Assembly (NCBI GenBank): GCA_021234155.1
Contig: JAJEKV010000046.1
Location: 7,321,012 to 7,385,011, forward strand
Direction: 5' to 3'
DNA from: Isoetes taiwanensis
Lineage: Eukaryota > Streptophyta > Lycopodiopsida > Isoetales > Isoetaceae
Length of the DNA stretch: 64,000 nt
Position 1 is the stretch's first letter. Every line of letters begins with the position of its first letter. This document shows positions 9,968 to 20,110 of the stretch, in pieces. A program made the position numbers and the translations under genes. The notes beneath the pieces were generated by a model, which searched no databases, was not told where the DNA came from, and saw nothing but the letters and a program-made list of their open reading frames with translations.

Positions 9968-10522
9968 TCCTCCAAAATTCTGGTGTTCGATTTGAATGGA
10001 GTGCTCGCAAAAAGCGTTACCTAAAGCACAATTTCCTTTATCATGGTATGCCTGAAACCATTTGAGACATATCTGAAATGGGTATATCCGCGGCCATTAT
10101 CTGAAGGAGATGTTAGACCAAGCTTTCTTTTTATTTAAGTTGTGCAATTTGGTCGTCGATGGAGAATAGAAATATCTGAGGAAGTTTTGAGAGTAGTTCA
10201 CGAGTTACATAGAGATTGGGCATCTGTTTGGGATCGAGCAAATGTAAGTCATTCAATAACCCAAAGGATCCTACGGGTAAAAAATATTTGTGAAATGCTT
10301 GGCGACATGATGGATGACTTGGGCGTTCGGAGAAGGAAGACATCATTATAGTTGATGATGGCGCTTTGAAGTGTTGCTTCAATCGATCCACGATCACTAA
10401 ATCCACCATCCTATCATCCCGAGGATTTTGACAAAGATGACTTCTGCCTTCGTTTTGTCGACATCTTGCCTGAAATAGCTCTGAGGAAAAAGGTCGAAGA
10501 GATACAAACACTATACCCTTAA
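9968..10522 (+). pseudogene. FCP1/NIF-like HAD phosphatase, frameshifted
   Basis: The first frame (from 9974) reads KILVFDLNGVLAKS, matching the N-terminal motif I of the FCP1/SCP1 (NLI-interacting factor) branch of HAD phosphatases. Here the second Asp of DxDxT is Asn, as in some plant and viral members. Further frames give PFETYLKWVYP (about 10059), an open run at 10142-10351 (text EEVLRVVHELHRDWASVWD), EDIIIVDDGALKC (about 10335-10373, resembling the late VDDS motif) and DDFCLRFVDILPEIALRKK to TAA at 10520-10522 (resembling the C-terminal LLPFL region). Four or more frameshifts make it a pseudogene. Active members dephosphorylate protein Ser/Thr, such as the RNA polymerase II tail; whether this one was active is unknown. 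It starts about 50 bases after a hairpin triplet. Confidence 0.5.
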
Positions 10523-10805
10523 CTTAATCGGGACGGGGGAAATTGACAGGGACCTAGAGAAGATCGTTCTAGAAAGGGAACTTTTTTGATATATATATAT
10601 ATGTATACAGGAAATACACTTTCCAAAAAGTTTTGAATATGAAATATACTTTACACCAAACTCTTTCGAATATATATTGTGTTCTTATATCAGCATTATT
10701 GGTTCTGTGTACGTATTGTTCTTTTATATTACGTGTATGGTTTGCTATACTTGCAATAATTTGTATGTATATACCGTCAATAATTTAGGTGTCTATAAAT
10801 ACGTT
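10523..10805. other. AT-rich spacer
   Basis: Very AT-rich, with TATATATATATATG at about 10590. It separates two coding fragments and could hold a promoter for the next ORF. Nothing more specific is seen. Confidence 0.35.
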
Positions 10806-11090
10806 ATGCATGAAATTGGCAAACCATCGGCCCGGCTTCCGCCCTACGCTTGTTATTATGGCACATTCTATTACCTGCCGGATGAACCACCTTGAGACCT
10901 CTGCAGGTGCCGCGAGCTAGAAATAGAACTTCAGGACTGGCTTGATGTCGTTGCTATGAATCCCGTCCGCTTCTATCCTGATCCCTTTGATGTTGTAATC
11001 CATCTTATATGGAATCCAGAGCATGGTTTGTTCATGATCGAAAGGATCTCAGCACCGCCTGCAGCGCCTGTCGACGATGATTCGGATTAG
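10806..11090 (+). pseudogene. 95-codon ORF with one TGA, acidic tail
   Basis: ATG 10806 starts a frame that reads through PPYACYYGTFYYLPDEPP, meets TGA at 10893-10895, and continues in the same frame to TAG at 11088-11090. Text after the stop includes LDVVAMNPVRFYPDPFDVV and ends in the acidic VDDDSD. The uniform coding character on both sides of the TGA argues that one nonsense change disabled an otherwise whole small protein, or that the TGA is read through. Upstream in-frame sequence (from 10677) is AT-rich and unlikely to be coding. A near-perfect hairpin lies 45 bases after the stop. Family unknown. Confidence 0.45.
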
Positions 11091-11134
11091 TTTTTAAAGT
11101 TTATGTTCCACTATAATACGTTATTTATGGGAAT

Positions 11135-11156
11135 AAAATCGCGCCACGCGCGATTT
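11135..11156. terminator. Hairpin after ORF, possible transcript end signal
   Basis: AAATCGCG and CGCGATTT form 8-bp arms around CCACG, 45 bases downstream of the stop at 11090. The position after an ORF and the A/T-rich edges resemble the hairpin 3'-end signals known from mimivirus-like genomes; function here is inferred. Confidence 0.45.
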
Positions 11157-11481
11157 GACCCTTGAAAATCTCTGTTCTGTAGCAACTTGCTTGCTGTTAT
11201 TTATTCGTAAAACACTACAATTTCAATGTTTAGATTTCGTTGTCGTCGGTGATTGTACGAATTAATAAGCAATTTCCTACTTTTTATATTGCCCAACATT
11301 CTTTCATAATATGGGTCATTTGGACCGAATATTTGGATGCCCTTGCATTTCAACATAAAATGCATCTTCCTAGCCCGAAAATGAACTCAGTGCAAAAGTG
11401 TGGTTAATTCAATATAATGGTCAATAAATAGCTTATACGGCGCGATTTTGGAATAGACATAATCCCAATTTAATTGAATGA
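11157..11481. other. Spacer up to LTR insertion
   Basis: AT-rich with no gene. A half-hairpin word, GGCGCGATTTTGG, lies at about 11440, forty bases before the LTR. The hairpin-rich block therefore seems to end at, or be cut by, the LTR insertion. Confidence 0.35.
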
Positions 11482-12115
11482 TGGTTGCTTGTTTCATGAA
11501 CTCCAGTATTATGGTGAGACAAGTATATGATCTTGGTATGGGACAAGCTCATGCAATTGTCAACAGGCAGAAGTTGTGCTCCATTATGGAAGTATCTTGT
11601 GATACTGGGATAAGTACAATGTGTACTCCGTAGGGAGTTTTAAGCATGGCATACGGCGATAAGCATGTCTTATCACGATAGAAATCATGGGTGCTAGTGA
11701 GATGAAGTCTGTCACTGGTATGGGACAGTGGTAGATGTAGTCAACAGTCTAGCGACCTAAGTTCTTATGTTGCTTCCAGTTTCTCCCTTACATTAGATCC
11801 AACAGCTTGAAGGTTCTAGACGATGTACTGTCTAGATATGGGGGGGGTGTGTCTGCGTAGCAGATGCTATGGTGTGTGTGGTAGATTCCATATGTGTGTT
11901 CTTGTAGTCCGTCAGTCATGGGAGGCTTGTGCAGGCTGTTTGATAGCTGGCAGAGCATACATGTATATATAGTTATCTGTGTTATCATCTTGTTATCTGT
12001 ATACGTGGCTTTCATGTATATAGCCTCGTGGGAGGCAGTATTTGTTATGTCTACTCTGATGGTTTGCTGTGAATGCAAATCGAAATTTTTGGTACTAAAA
12101 GTTTGGTTCGTAACA
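11482..12115 (+). mobile_element. LTR of a retrotransposon, copy 1
   Basis: About 630 bases shared with 25920-28187: similarity starts around GCTTGTTTCATGAACTCC (11487) and ends TTCGTAACA (12115). The 3' end CA is directly followed by a primer-binding site, so this is the 5' LTR side of a plus-strand element. The TG start is uncertain because the copies differ by a 10-base indel there. No matching pol is seen downstream, so the element is a fragment. Confidence 0.75.
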
Positions 12116-12116
12116 G

Positions 12117-12128
12117 TGGTATCAGAGC
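12117..12128 (+). promoter_or_regulatory. Primer-binding site, initiator tRNA-Met
   Basis: TGGTATCAGAGC, one base after the LTR end, is complementary to the 3' end of plant initiator methionine tRNA. This is the standard primer for reverse transcription in many plant LTR elements. Confidence 0.85.
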
Positions 12129-13130
12129 TTAAGTCAAAGCATATAAAGGTAGAGCTTTTAGCTTTTTATCCTTTGGACGGAGAATGTATGCAACAATGCA
12201 TTAAACTATTGCTGGGCTGAGATTAGATTTGGGACCAGCTTAAACTTCGAAAAAATGTTGGTTATCCTTCAAAAATAACAAGGTGCTTTCGCACTTTGGG
12301 TTGCCTGCATGGAATGAGGGCAAAAATTGCAATTTTGATTCAAAACCCTGCTCTTGGAAAAAAATCCTCTAAAATCTGGAGCATTAGAAAACTCTGTACT
12401 GCAAATTAACCTCTTTTGCATCACAGGCCGACGCTTGCATAGAGCCAGAGGGCAACTCAATGCATCAGAAAACCCATTTTGTTTCTCCATCTTGGACGTT
12501 TTACAGCAATCAATCAGGCTGACTTTCTAAATTATTCTGGAACAAACTTAAAAATCTCCTTTCCTCTTCATTATTTAATTCATTTGCTGCCATTCTTCTT
12601 GCTGCCTTGAACACACAGGAAGGAGCCATTGGATGAAATCAAATCAAATAAAATCCAATCCCTCTTCAAATCTTAAGAAATCCGGCGCGCAAACTGTAAA
12701 TGAAGTTTCCAAATTACAATTTGATCATTCTATCATCATCTCTTCTTTTCATGCAATCTTCTAGTTCCCTCGGATACTCCTTCGAGCCCATTTAGGCAAG
12801 AAAACTTGAATTTGGGATCTTTTTTTTTTTTTTCCGGACTATTGTCACCTTCTATTTCGTATATACTTCTTTCATTCCCTTCAACTATTTCATTTACTCC
12901 GTTAATTCATATATTCATAGAATATTCCTTCTACACAACCTCGCGTAGGGCTGATTAGATTTTCTAAATTAGCTATATCTTTGTTTCTAATTTCAACGGT
13001 GGTTGTTTTCTTGCTTCACATGCTCTCCCGTTGCTTTCAACACCACCAAGAATTATTGGTAAGTTATAGGCGCTCGGTTATGGACTTCACAAAAATCCCA
13101 CAACCCAACACGGATTCATCCACTCCAGCC
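12129..13130. other. Retroelement remnant then kinase upstream region
   Basis: The first hundred or so bases are probably untranslated leader of the truncated LTR element. The rest is AT-rich with a T-run at about 12820-12833. It is the probable 5' flank and promoter of the receptor kinase. No TATA box can be assigned with confidence. The upstream in-frame ATG at 12981 is less likely than the one at 13131. Confidence 0.4.
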
Positions 13131-15142
13131 ATGGCGCATCTTCTGCTCCTGCTCTACTTCCTCTTTCATTGCATATTAGCAAGTGCCAATTTCACCTTCC
13201 CAGTCTTCAATTCAACAATCCTGGACCAATATTGCACCACAATTTACAACGTAAGTGGAGGCCAAGATTATGTAGATGTTTCTAGGAAAAACCCAAATCA
13301 GGAAATCCGATCAAGCGCGGGGAAGCTCTGGTACAAAGATCCGTTCAAGTTTAAAAATGCGAGCACAGCGGCATCATTTTCGACAGTGTTCACATACCAG
13401 ATTATTACGGTAGGCTAAAGGGGATAAATCCAGGGGATGGGATGGCCTTGTTCATAGCTGCAGATCCGAGATCGATAGCAGAAGGTGGAGGCCTGGGTTT
13501 AAATCGTGGAAAGCACGAGCCCTTTGTTGGGGTGAAATTGGACACATCTTTTAACCCGGGGGATCCTAAAGGGAAGCATTTGGGTATCTTAGATCTCAGC
13601 ACTGCCAGTCCCGTACCCGCTTATTCTACTGCTATAACAGATGTGAAGCAGAGGATTTGGATCGATTATGATTCTAAGCAGAAGCTTCTGGAAGTTAGAT
13701 TGGCTAATGAGTCTGTTGCTGGAGTCACCCAACGTCCTTCTAATGCTGTCATCTCTGCAGATTTAGATATGCTTACATTTTTCAAGGCTGATTCTTTGTA
13801 TATTGGATTTTCTGCTTCAACAGGTGATGCAGCTGCTGAGATACATAAGATCTACTCTTGGGAGTTCCAAATTGAAGGTTATGGTTCATTTAATTTTCTA
13901 TCTACAAATTCGTCTTCATCTTCATCTACATCTTCAAATATGTCTGCACCCCCTTCAACGTCTACAGCTTCCAACAAAAGTCTCAGAATTATCCTTGTTG
14001 TGCTCATACCCATTACAGCGTTATTTTTCTCGACATGCACATGCCTTGCATGCTTCAGAACCCAAACCAAGGAAAATCTCTGCTTCAAAGGCCAAGCAAA
14101 CAAGGCACAAGAGGATCATTCCAACCACCTAGAATGTCAGCTCATGGAGAACCCTCTTTCCAAATTCCACTACTCTGACCTAAGTGCGGCCACAAAAGGA
14201 TTCAGCAAAAAGGAAATTCTGGGAAAGGGTGGATTCGGAAGTGTTTACAAAGGAATACTGCCATGTGATGGATCCACAGTGGCAGTCAAGGTGATGTCTG
14301 CAGAAGGGCTAAACCAATTTGTAGCAGAGCTGTCTGTGATAGGGCGTCTGAGGCACAAACATCTGGTTGGATTGAGGGGATGGTGCCACAAGCACGACAA
14401 ATTAATTCTGGTATATGATTACATGCCAAACGGAAGCCTGGATCTACATTTATTTTCAAAGGACAGGAAGCCGGTGATGTCATGGAATCAGAGGTATGAA
14501 ATAGCAAAGGGAGTGGCAGAGGGGTTGGCCTTTTTACACGGAGGCTGGGAACACAGAATTGTGCACAGGGACATCAAGGCTGCAAATGTGCTGCTAGACA
14601 GCAAATTTGTGGCACATTTGGGTGATTTCGGGCTCTCAAAGCTCATGGAAGGCAGCAAAAGGCAACAGACAATGACACAGGCAGGCACAAGGGGTTACAT
14701 AGCACCAGAACTGGCTTACATGGGCAAAGCAAGTGAGAAATCTGACATCTACAGCTTTGGAATACTCCTGCTAGAGGTTGCCTGTGGAAGGCCAGCCATT
14801 GTTGTGGTGCCATCTTCTACCTTGCAGAACCCTGTTCTGCTAGACTTGGTTTGGGAAGCTCATGAAAATGAAAATCTGCTGCAGGTTGTTGATTCTAGGC
14901 TTGGATCAGACTTCCATGAGGAGGAGATGAGATTAGTGTTGTGTTTAGGTTTGCTTTGTAGCCACCCTGATGCAGAATTGAGACCTAGCATGAGGAAATG
15001 CAGCCAGATTCTGAATTCTGAATCTGCCCTTCCACAGCTTCCTGCTTCAAAGCCCACCATCAGTTTTGGCAACCCCTTGCCCAAAGTGGATTCTACTAAT
15101 AGCTCTGCCATTTTTAGTGACATGTCTAATAATAGTGCTTAG
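13131..15142 (+). pseudogene. L-type lectin receptor-like kinase, one frameshift
   Basis: A plasma-membrane receptor kinase with an extracellular legume-lectin domain. ATG 13131 starts a clear signal peptide (MAHLLLLLYFLFHC), then lectin strands up to FSTVFTYQI (about 13404). The frame then shifts by one missing base near 13405-13415 and resumes as GDGMALFIAADP. The second frame (from 13442) is intact for 566 codons: rest of the lectin domain to about residue 145, a Ser-rich linker, a transmembrane helix at 181-205, and a Ser/Thr kinase at about 255-525. Kinase motifs present are GKGGFGSVYKG, VAVK (Lys283), HRDIKAANVLLD, DFG and APE, so the kinase should be active if made. The family is typically intronless, as here. 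The frameshift may be a true mutation or an assembly error. Confidence 0.92.
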
Positions 15143-15731
15143 CAAGTTTCTGCAATGTTTGGTACCGACCTTTGGACGGGTCTTGTCCTTGCTTGCTTGT
15201 GTACGTGATTCGCACTATCGCTTTGCACACAAAACGACATTAGTGTTGGTAGCTACATATTATCATGCACTTCCAAAAAGGTAGCTTGGAGCTCTAACAA
15301 ACAACCAGCTGGAGATACGTTTGTTTCTTCTTCTCTTCCATGTAGTATGACGTACCAAGTATTATCTATCTAATGTTTGAGCCTTATTCGTGACGGCTCT
15401 TGCCACTTGCACTTAGCAAAGAAATGCTAATAATGTTTATCGAATTAAAAGTTCTTTTGCTGGTCATAAACAACGATTTTCATGTACTAGGGAAAGTTCT
15501 AGTCGAGGAAATTCCACGAGGAAATTTCTCGGTGAACATGAATGAGGCGGGCGGCTGGCCAGCGAAAGCGGCGGCCGCCCGAAGTCCGGGCGTTCCCAGA
15601 GAAGAAATATTCGAGGGAATATTCCAAGACATAGAACTTTCCCTTACGTAATGCACCTAAGCGAGAGTAATTACGCATTACGAGCGAATGTAAAAATTTC
15701 TTTGAAACGGAGGAGAACGAGGGCCGAAGGC
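15143..15731. other. 3' flank of receptor kinase, no gene
   Basis: AT-rich at first, then a GC-richer patch at 15535-15600. A short frame at 15400-15651 is not convincing. Nothing else is recognised. Confidence 0.35.
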
Positions 15732-15930
15732 GCTATGGCGTAAACTTTTCCCTTGAATAGAGGACCGGATCGGCTATGGCAGAAACTTTTCCCTTGAATG
15801 GAGGGCCAGATTGTCTATGGCAGAAACTTTTCCCTTGAATGGAGGACCGGATTGGCTATGGCAGAAGCTTTTCCCTTGAATGGAGGGCCGGATTGGCTAT
15901 GGCAGAAACTTTTCCCTTGAATGGCTATGC
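15732..15930. repeat. 41-bp tandem repeat, five copies
   Basis: Units start at 15732, 15773, 15814, 15855 and 15896, each beginning GCTATGGC or TCTATGGC and containing ACTTTTCCCTTGAATGGAGG. Period is exactly 41 bases, with a few substitutions per copy. Confidence 0.9.
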
Positions 15931-16439
15931 CTAAAAAAAACTGGGTGTCTGGCTATTAGAGCTTTGATTTGTAGGCCGGAACGCTTCAGAAATGCCATTG
16001 CTACCCTAGATCTACACTTCTATCATTGCCAAAATGCTTCTATCATCGCCATCGGAGCTTCTAATGCATGAATATAACAGGGAAAAAATGCAGGAAATGG
16101 AATCGAAGGCATGAAATGTCACAGAAAAGAAACGAAAGTTAAGAAATAGATTCGCAAAGAAACCTCTGGCTTTCCTAAATGAAGCTCTCTGGTTGCTCTC
16201 TGGCTCTCTGCTATTCAGACTGCTCTACTTCAAACATCCGGCAAGAGTGGCTTCAGAAGAAGAGATTTGAAGGAAGGGTCGCTGCCAGAAGAACTGATCC
16301 GCCATAGTCCACCATAGCCGCTATACACAGGCGGCGAGAGAATTGCGGAGGATAAAATCAGCAGAAAAATGCAGTAATTTTGCCTAGGTGTGCATTACGT
16401 ATTAGGAAAGCGACTTCCCTCTACTGGCTCATTTACTAA
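15931..16439. other. Unassigned spacer
   Basis: No coding frame or repeat of note. CTCTCTGG-type words repeat at 16180-16215. Confidence 0.3.
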
Positions 16440-16880
16440 TTAGAACTCTGTTTGCCCTAGATTCTATGAAGATTCCATTAGGTTCCATATGGATTCTTCA
16501 TGGTTCTCGTACGATTCCTCTAGGTTCTCAAAGATTCTCTTATAATTTTGTTAGGTTCCCGAAGATTCTATAAAGATTACCCCAAATTCTCTTAAGGTTT
16601 TGATGCATTATTTGATAATCTATGAAAATTCCCCTAGATTCTCTAAGATGCCATCAAGATTTTCTTAAATAAATAGCATGAAGATTCCCCAGTACTATAT
16701 AAAAGTTCCCCTAGATTCTCAAAAATTCTATGAAACTTCTCTAGGATTCTCTAAGATTTTATAAGGATTTTTTAGATTCCTAAAGATTCTCTCAAGATTC
16801 CTCAAGATTCCCTCAAATTCTAGGAATATTTCACATAGGTTCTCTAAGATTCCATGAAGATTCTCCATTTCGACTACATT
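16440..16880. repeat. Degenerate short tandem repeat, AGATTCT words
   Basis: Variants of AAGATTCTCTAAGATTC and AGGTTCTC recur every 10-20 bases throughout. It is an old, degenerate minisatellite and not coding. Confidence 0.7.
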
Positions 16881-17440
16881 GGCTATAATGGCATTGAAAC
16901 AATGGCAAATTACCAGTTGTTGGAAAGCTCTCGACGAGAGGAATCTAATGGCGTGGGGCCTCCTTAATCTGATTCAACCATTGTGGGATATGGTTGTTTA
17001 AAGCAGAGCCATAAAAGAGAAGATTTCTAGAAGGCTACGGTGCCAACTCACCCTTTCCGCATTGATTATAATTAACCTACTCAAAAAGTTCGCACACATG
17101 TCAAGGTTTTTGAATAGAATGTTGGATAACACAATGTTGACGTGTCAATTTTTAGAAAGAATTCATTAGTACTAAATACGCCTTACAACATGTGTCAAAA
17201 AAAAGCCTTAAATGTGTTAAAAATCTTACAAATTTTATCATGTCGGACAAAGGGTAGAGAGAGAAAACATCAGGGACATGTATTATTATAAGAGGAAAAA
17301 CTTTTCTATTATAGTTTTACACCTTAAATCTTGTCAAAAAGTTGATCTGAGGATTACACAAAGACAACATGATACAACTGAAGCTTAAAGTTGAGCTCAC
17401 ATACAGTATATAACACAAAAAAGAAAAAACTGGAAAGACC
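16881..17440. other. Unassigned spacer
   Basis: No gene seen. AT-rich, with several A-runs. It probably contains the unrecognised far boundary of the minus-strand retroelement to the right. Confidence 0.3.
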
Positions 17441-18139
17441 CGGCCTAGGGGTTCGCAAAGGGGTACAGGATTGAATAGCGAACACTCTCACGCACAGCCC
17501 TAACGAGCTTGTAGCGTGCCCAGGCCTGGACAATGACTGGTTGGTATTCCCACGTTGGGCTAATAATAAGGAGATTGAAAAGCCTCCTCAAATCATAAAA
17601 GAGTTGCCACAGGTGGTCGTTAGTGTCCTCGAAGGCTTAGGTGCACGGTCATGCTCGATAGTCCCATGTGCGGCCTGAGTTTTCTTCAGTCCTCAAAAGC
17701 TCGTCCCGAGGATATTAACTATCTCCATCCCTTTGGCTGGATCATAGGGTTCTCCACGGTGGCGGGGTTCCATCTCATAACCCTCATCCCATTACGGATA
17801 TTCTCCATATCTTTGGCCATAGTCACCTTTCCGGTGACCTGGATCCTCCCTCCGGGATCATGTCGGTAATCCTCTCCTCATATTCCCAAAGGGTCTCTTA
17901 CGCAAGACAATGGAAATGAATATAGAACATTCCGTAATTTCATTATATTCTAAACGCCAATAATTAGAAGAAGACATCATGGAAAAAAACAATTCTCAAT
18001 TGTATTCATCAAGACAGTAATCACAATTGATGAGAAAAGGGGTATATTATATTATAAAATGGCTAGAGAATTTGCCAAACCAAAATTTTACAATCATACA
18101 CAATACAAAAATGCGTAGTACAATTATTTAGGAACTAGG

Positions 18140-19515
18140 TCCTCCCTCTTCATTCATAGGCCTAGGAGGTGGTGGAGGCGGTGGGTGTCATTGCGGAGTC
18201 ACCCCGGGGTCTCTTGTGGCAACCAATGGATGCAACCTCACAGTGGATAAGCAACGACCAATGGGGCTCTTTGTAAGAAGTTTCATGCTCATCCAAGGTG
18301 CAATATCACGGCCCAAGGCCGTCAAGGCAAGGCATACGCAGTACATAAGTAAACGTACGATAGGGGAGCTTCTTGTGCCCGGCCAATGTGGAGAGAGCAC
18401 GGAGGGTCCACCATGAAGCTTCAGCCTCCGGCCCTAAATCTCGGGCTATAAAAAGAACTTGGCCCTGCCGAAAGGCTGATAAGAAGAAGCGGGTAAGGTG
18501 GTTCCCCAATACCTTCCCTTGTGGGGTCTCGGACGTGGCCACTTCTTTATCCAAATCCATAGGGACTTCTTCTTCCTTAAGTTCCTGTTGCTCCTCCTTC
18601 AAATGAGTAGGATTATGGTACAAATCCTCTCCCTCGTCATCTGAACCCGAGGGAACCTCAACCATATTGATATTTGGGACATGAGGTCCCATAGCCGTGA
18701 AGGCATCTGGTGAGGGCTGGGAGGCCGGCTCCTGCATCACCAGCTCTCGAAGATGTAGTAGAGTCTTAGCCGGCTCTATGGTCTCTTGGCGGAACTGGAG
18801 CAGCTGCTGCACCTCTGGAGGAAGCTCAATAGAAGTGAAGTCAATGAAGTCGTCCATACAATACTCCGCAAGCTCATAAAGCACATGGTCTTTACTCTTG
18901 CGTCTAAATCCGGCCACCATGTGATAAGTCCAGATAATATCATCCAAGAGAAGATATTCTTGCCCTTGGTGATAAATAACTGGAAGGGCATCCAGCCACG
19001 ACAAGCCTACGACTTGCTCCGCGGCAGCGGTGGCGGCTCTTCCGCTTAACTTGTTTCCAGCGGGCGAAGTAAGCCCATGCCTATGTGTTCGTCTTCCCCT
19101 CCTCGGAAGACTTCGAGGCGGTTGCCTTTCTCTGAGGCAAGGTTTCATCCTCGACGTATTGGTCGATGAGGATGGCTAGGGCGAAGGCAACCTCAAGATA
19201 TTGCCGCCCCTGATGCTGCACGATGGGCAGGTGTTTGCCCCATCGAAGCTTTCCCTTCAGCACATCATATGCATGGGTGTCTCCCCCTAACATCTCCCGG
19301 ACTACCTCCCGTGTCGGTTGGGGAGGATCCCCAAGAAGGAATACCGCGGAGGGAGCATCTCCTCGATGTAGAAGTCTAGAAATCCGGCATAATCTGGGTG
19401 CGGCATGTTGGTAATGAGGTCTGGCGGCATAGCAAGGGCCTTGGTGGTCGAAGGCCACTTGCGGATCCCAGTGCTCTCCGTCTTTGTACCATGCAAGCAA
19501 GTCGGTGGTTGCCAT
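18140..19515 (-). pseudogene. Unknown retroelement protein with duplicated motif
   Basis: Frames 19081-19515 and 18306-19148 follow on, with frameshifts. The start MATTDLLAWYKDGEHWDPQ at 19515 is followed in a second frame by DYAGFLDFYIEEMLPPRYSF. Two segments resemble each other: LPIVQHQGRQYLEVAFAL in the first half and LPVIYHQGQEYLLLDDII in the second, each preceded by a Leu/Trp-containing segment and followed by a helix with Tyr-x-Val. The C-terminal half is Glu/Asp-rich and ends in a proline run near 18150. It could be a diverged gag, since it follows the PBS and leader, but no zinc knuckle is seen. Function unknown. Confidence 0.45.
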
Positions 19516-19730
19516 GGCGCTGAGAGGGAGGAGAGAGGAAGAGAAACAAATTTAACAATTGAAATGAACTTTAAAAGTTCTTTTAACTCCTTTTATTTAT
19601 GCTGACGTCAGCAATTTGACATTTAAAATCAAATATAAGGTTCTTAATACAACTTCGACTTAGAACAAAAAGAGTTTTTATTATTTATCAAAAAAAATAT
19701 TTACAGTGGGAAAACCCTGGTAACACGAGG

Positions 19731-20110
19731 CTACGGACGCTCCCCCCCAATCCTGCGAGCGAGGGCTAAGTCCTTTGGCATAATGGTGACTCTCTTTGCG
19801 TGAATTGCGCAAAGGTTAGCGTCACCAAAAAGTGCCACCAAATAGGCTTCCGCAGCCTCTTGGAGTGCCAAAATAGCAAAGGTCTGGAAACGGAGATCGG
19901 TTTTGAACTCTGCTTGCGATCTCCGTACCGACCTCACGGAAGGGAAGCTTCCCGTATCGAAGTTGGGTTGACTTCTGAAATTCTGTGGATCTCAGTAAAG
20001 GCAACAGTCTTGAGATTGGAACACAGTGGGGCTTCCTCGTAGGGTTTTGTAAAGCCCCCGGTCTGAGCACCGTCTTGGCTCCAACGGCTGGTCGGGAGTC
20101 ATCCACCGGC
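19731..20110 (-). pseudogene. Histone H3 pseudogene
   Basis: Minus-strand frames match canonical histone H3 from about residue 35 to the C-terminus. Frame 19822-20121 gives [12 protein letters not shown]. After a frameshift near 19930, frame 19731-19937 gives [24 protein letters not shown] and [16 protein letters not shown], ending ARRIGGERP before TAG at 19731. The H3 core fold (alpha-N, alpha-1 to alpha-3) is represented, but the N-terminal tail is not recognisable and there are at least two frameshifts. The sequence is canonical H3 rather than CENH3. It has the same orientation as the retroelement around it, between PBS and the long ORF, so it may be a captured host gene; an independent retrocopy is the alternative. 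Confidence 0.9.
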
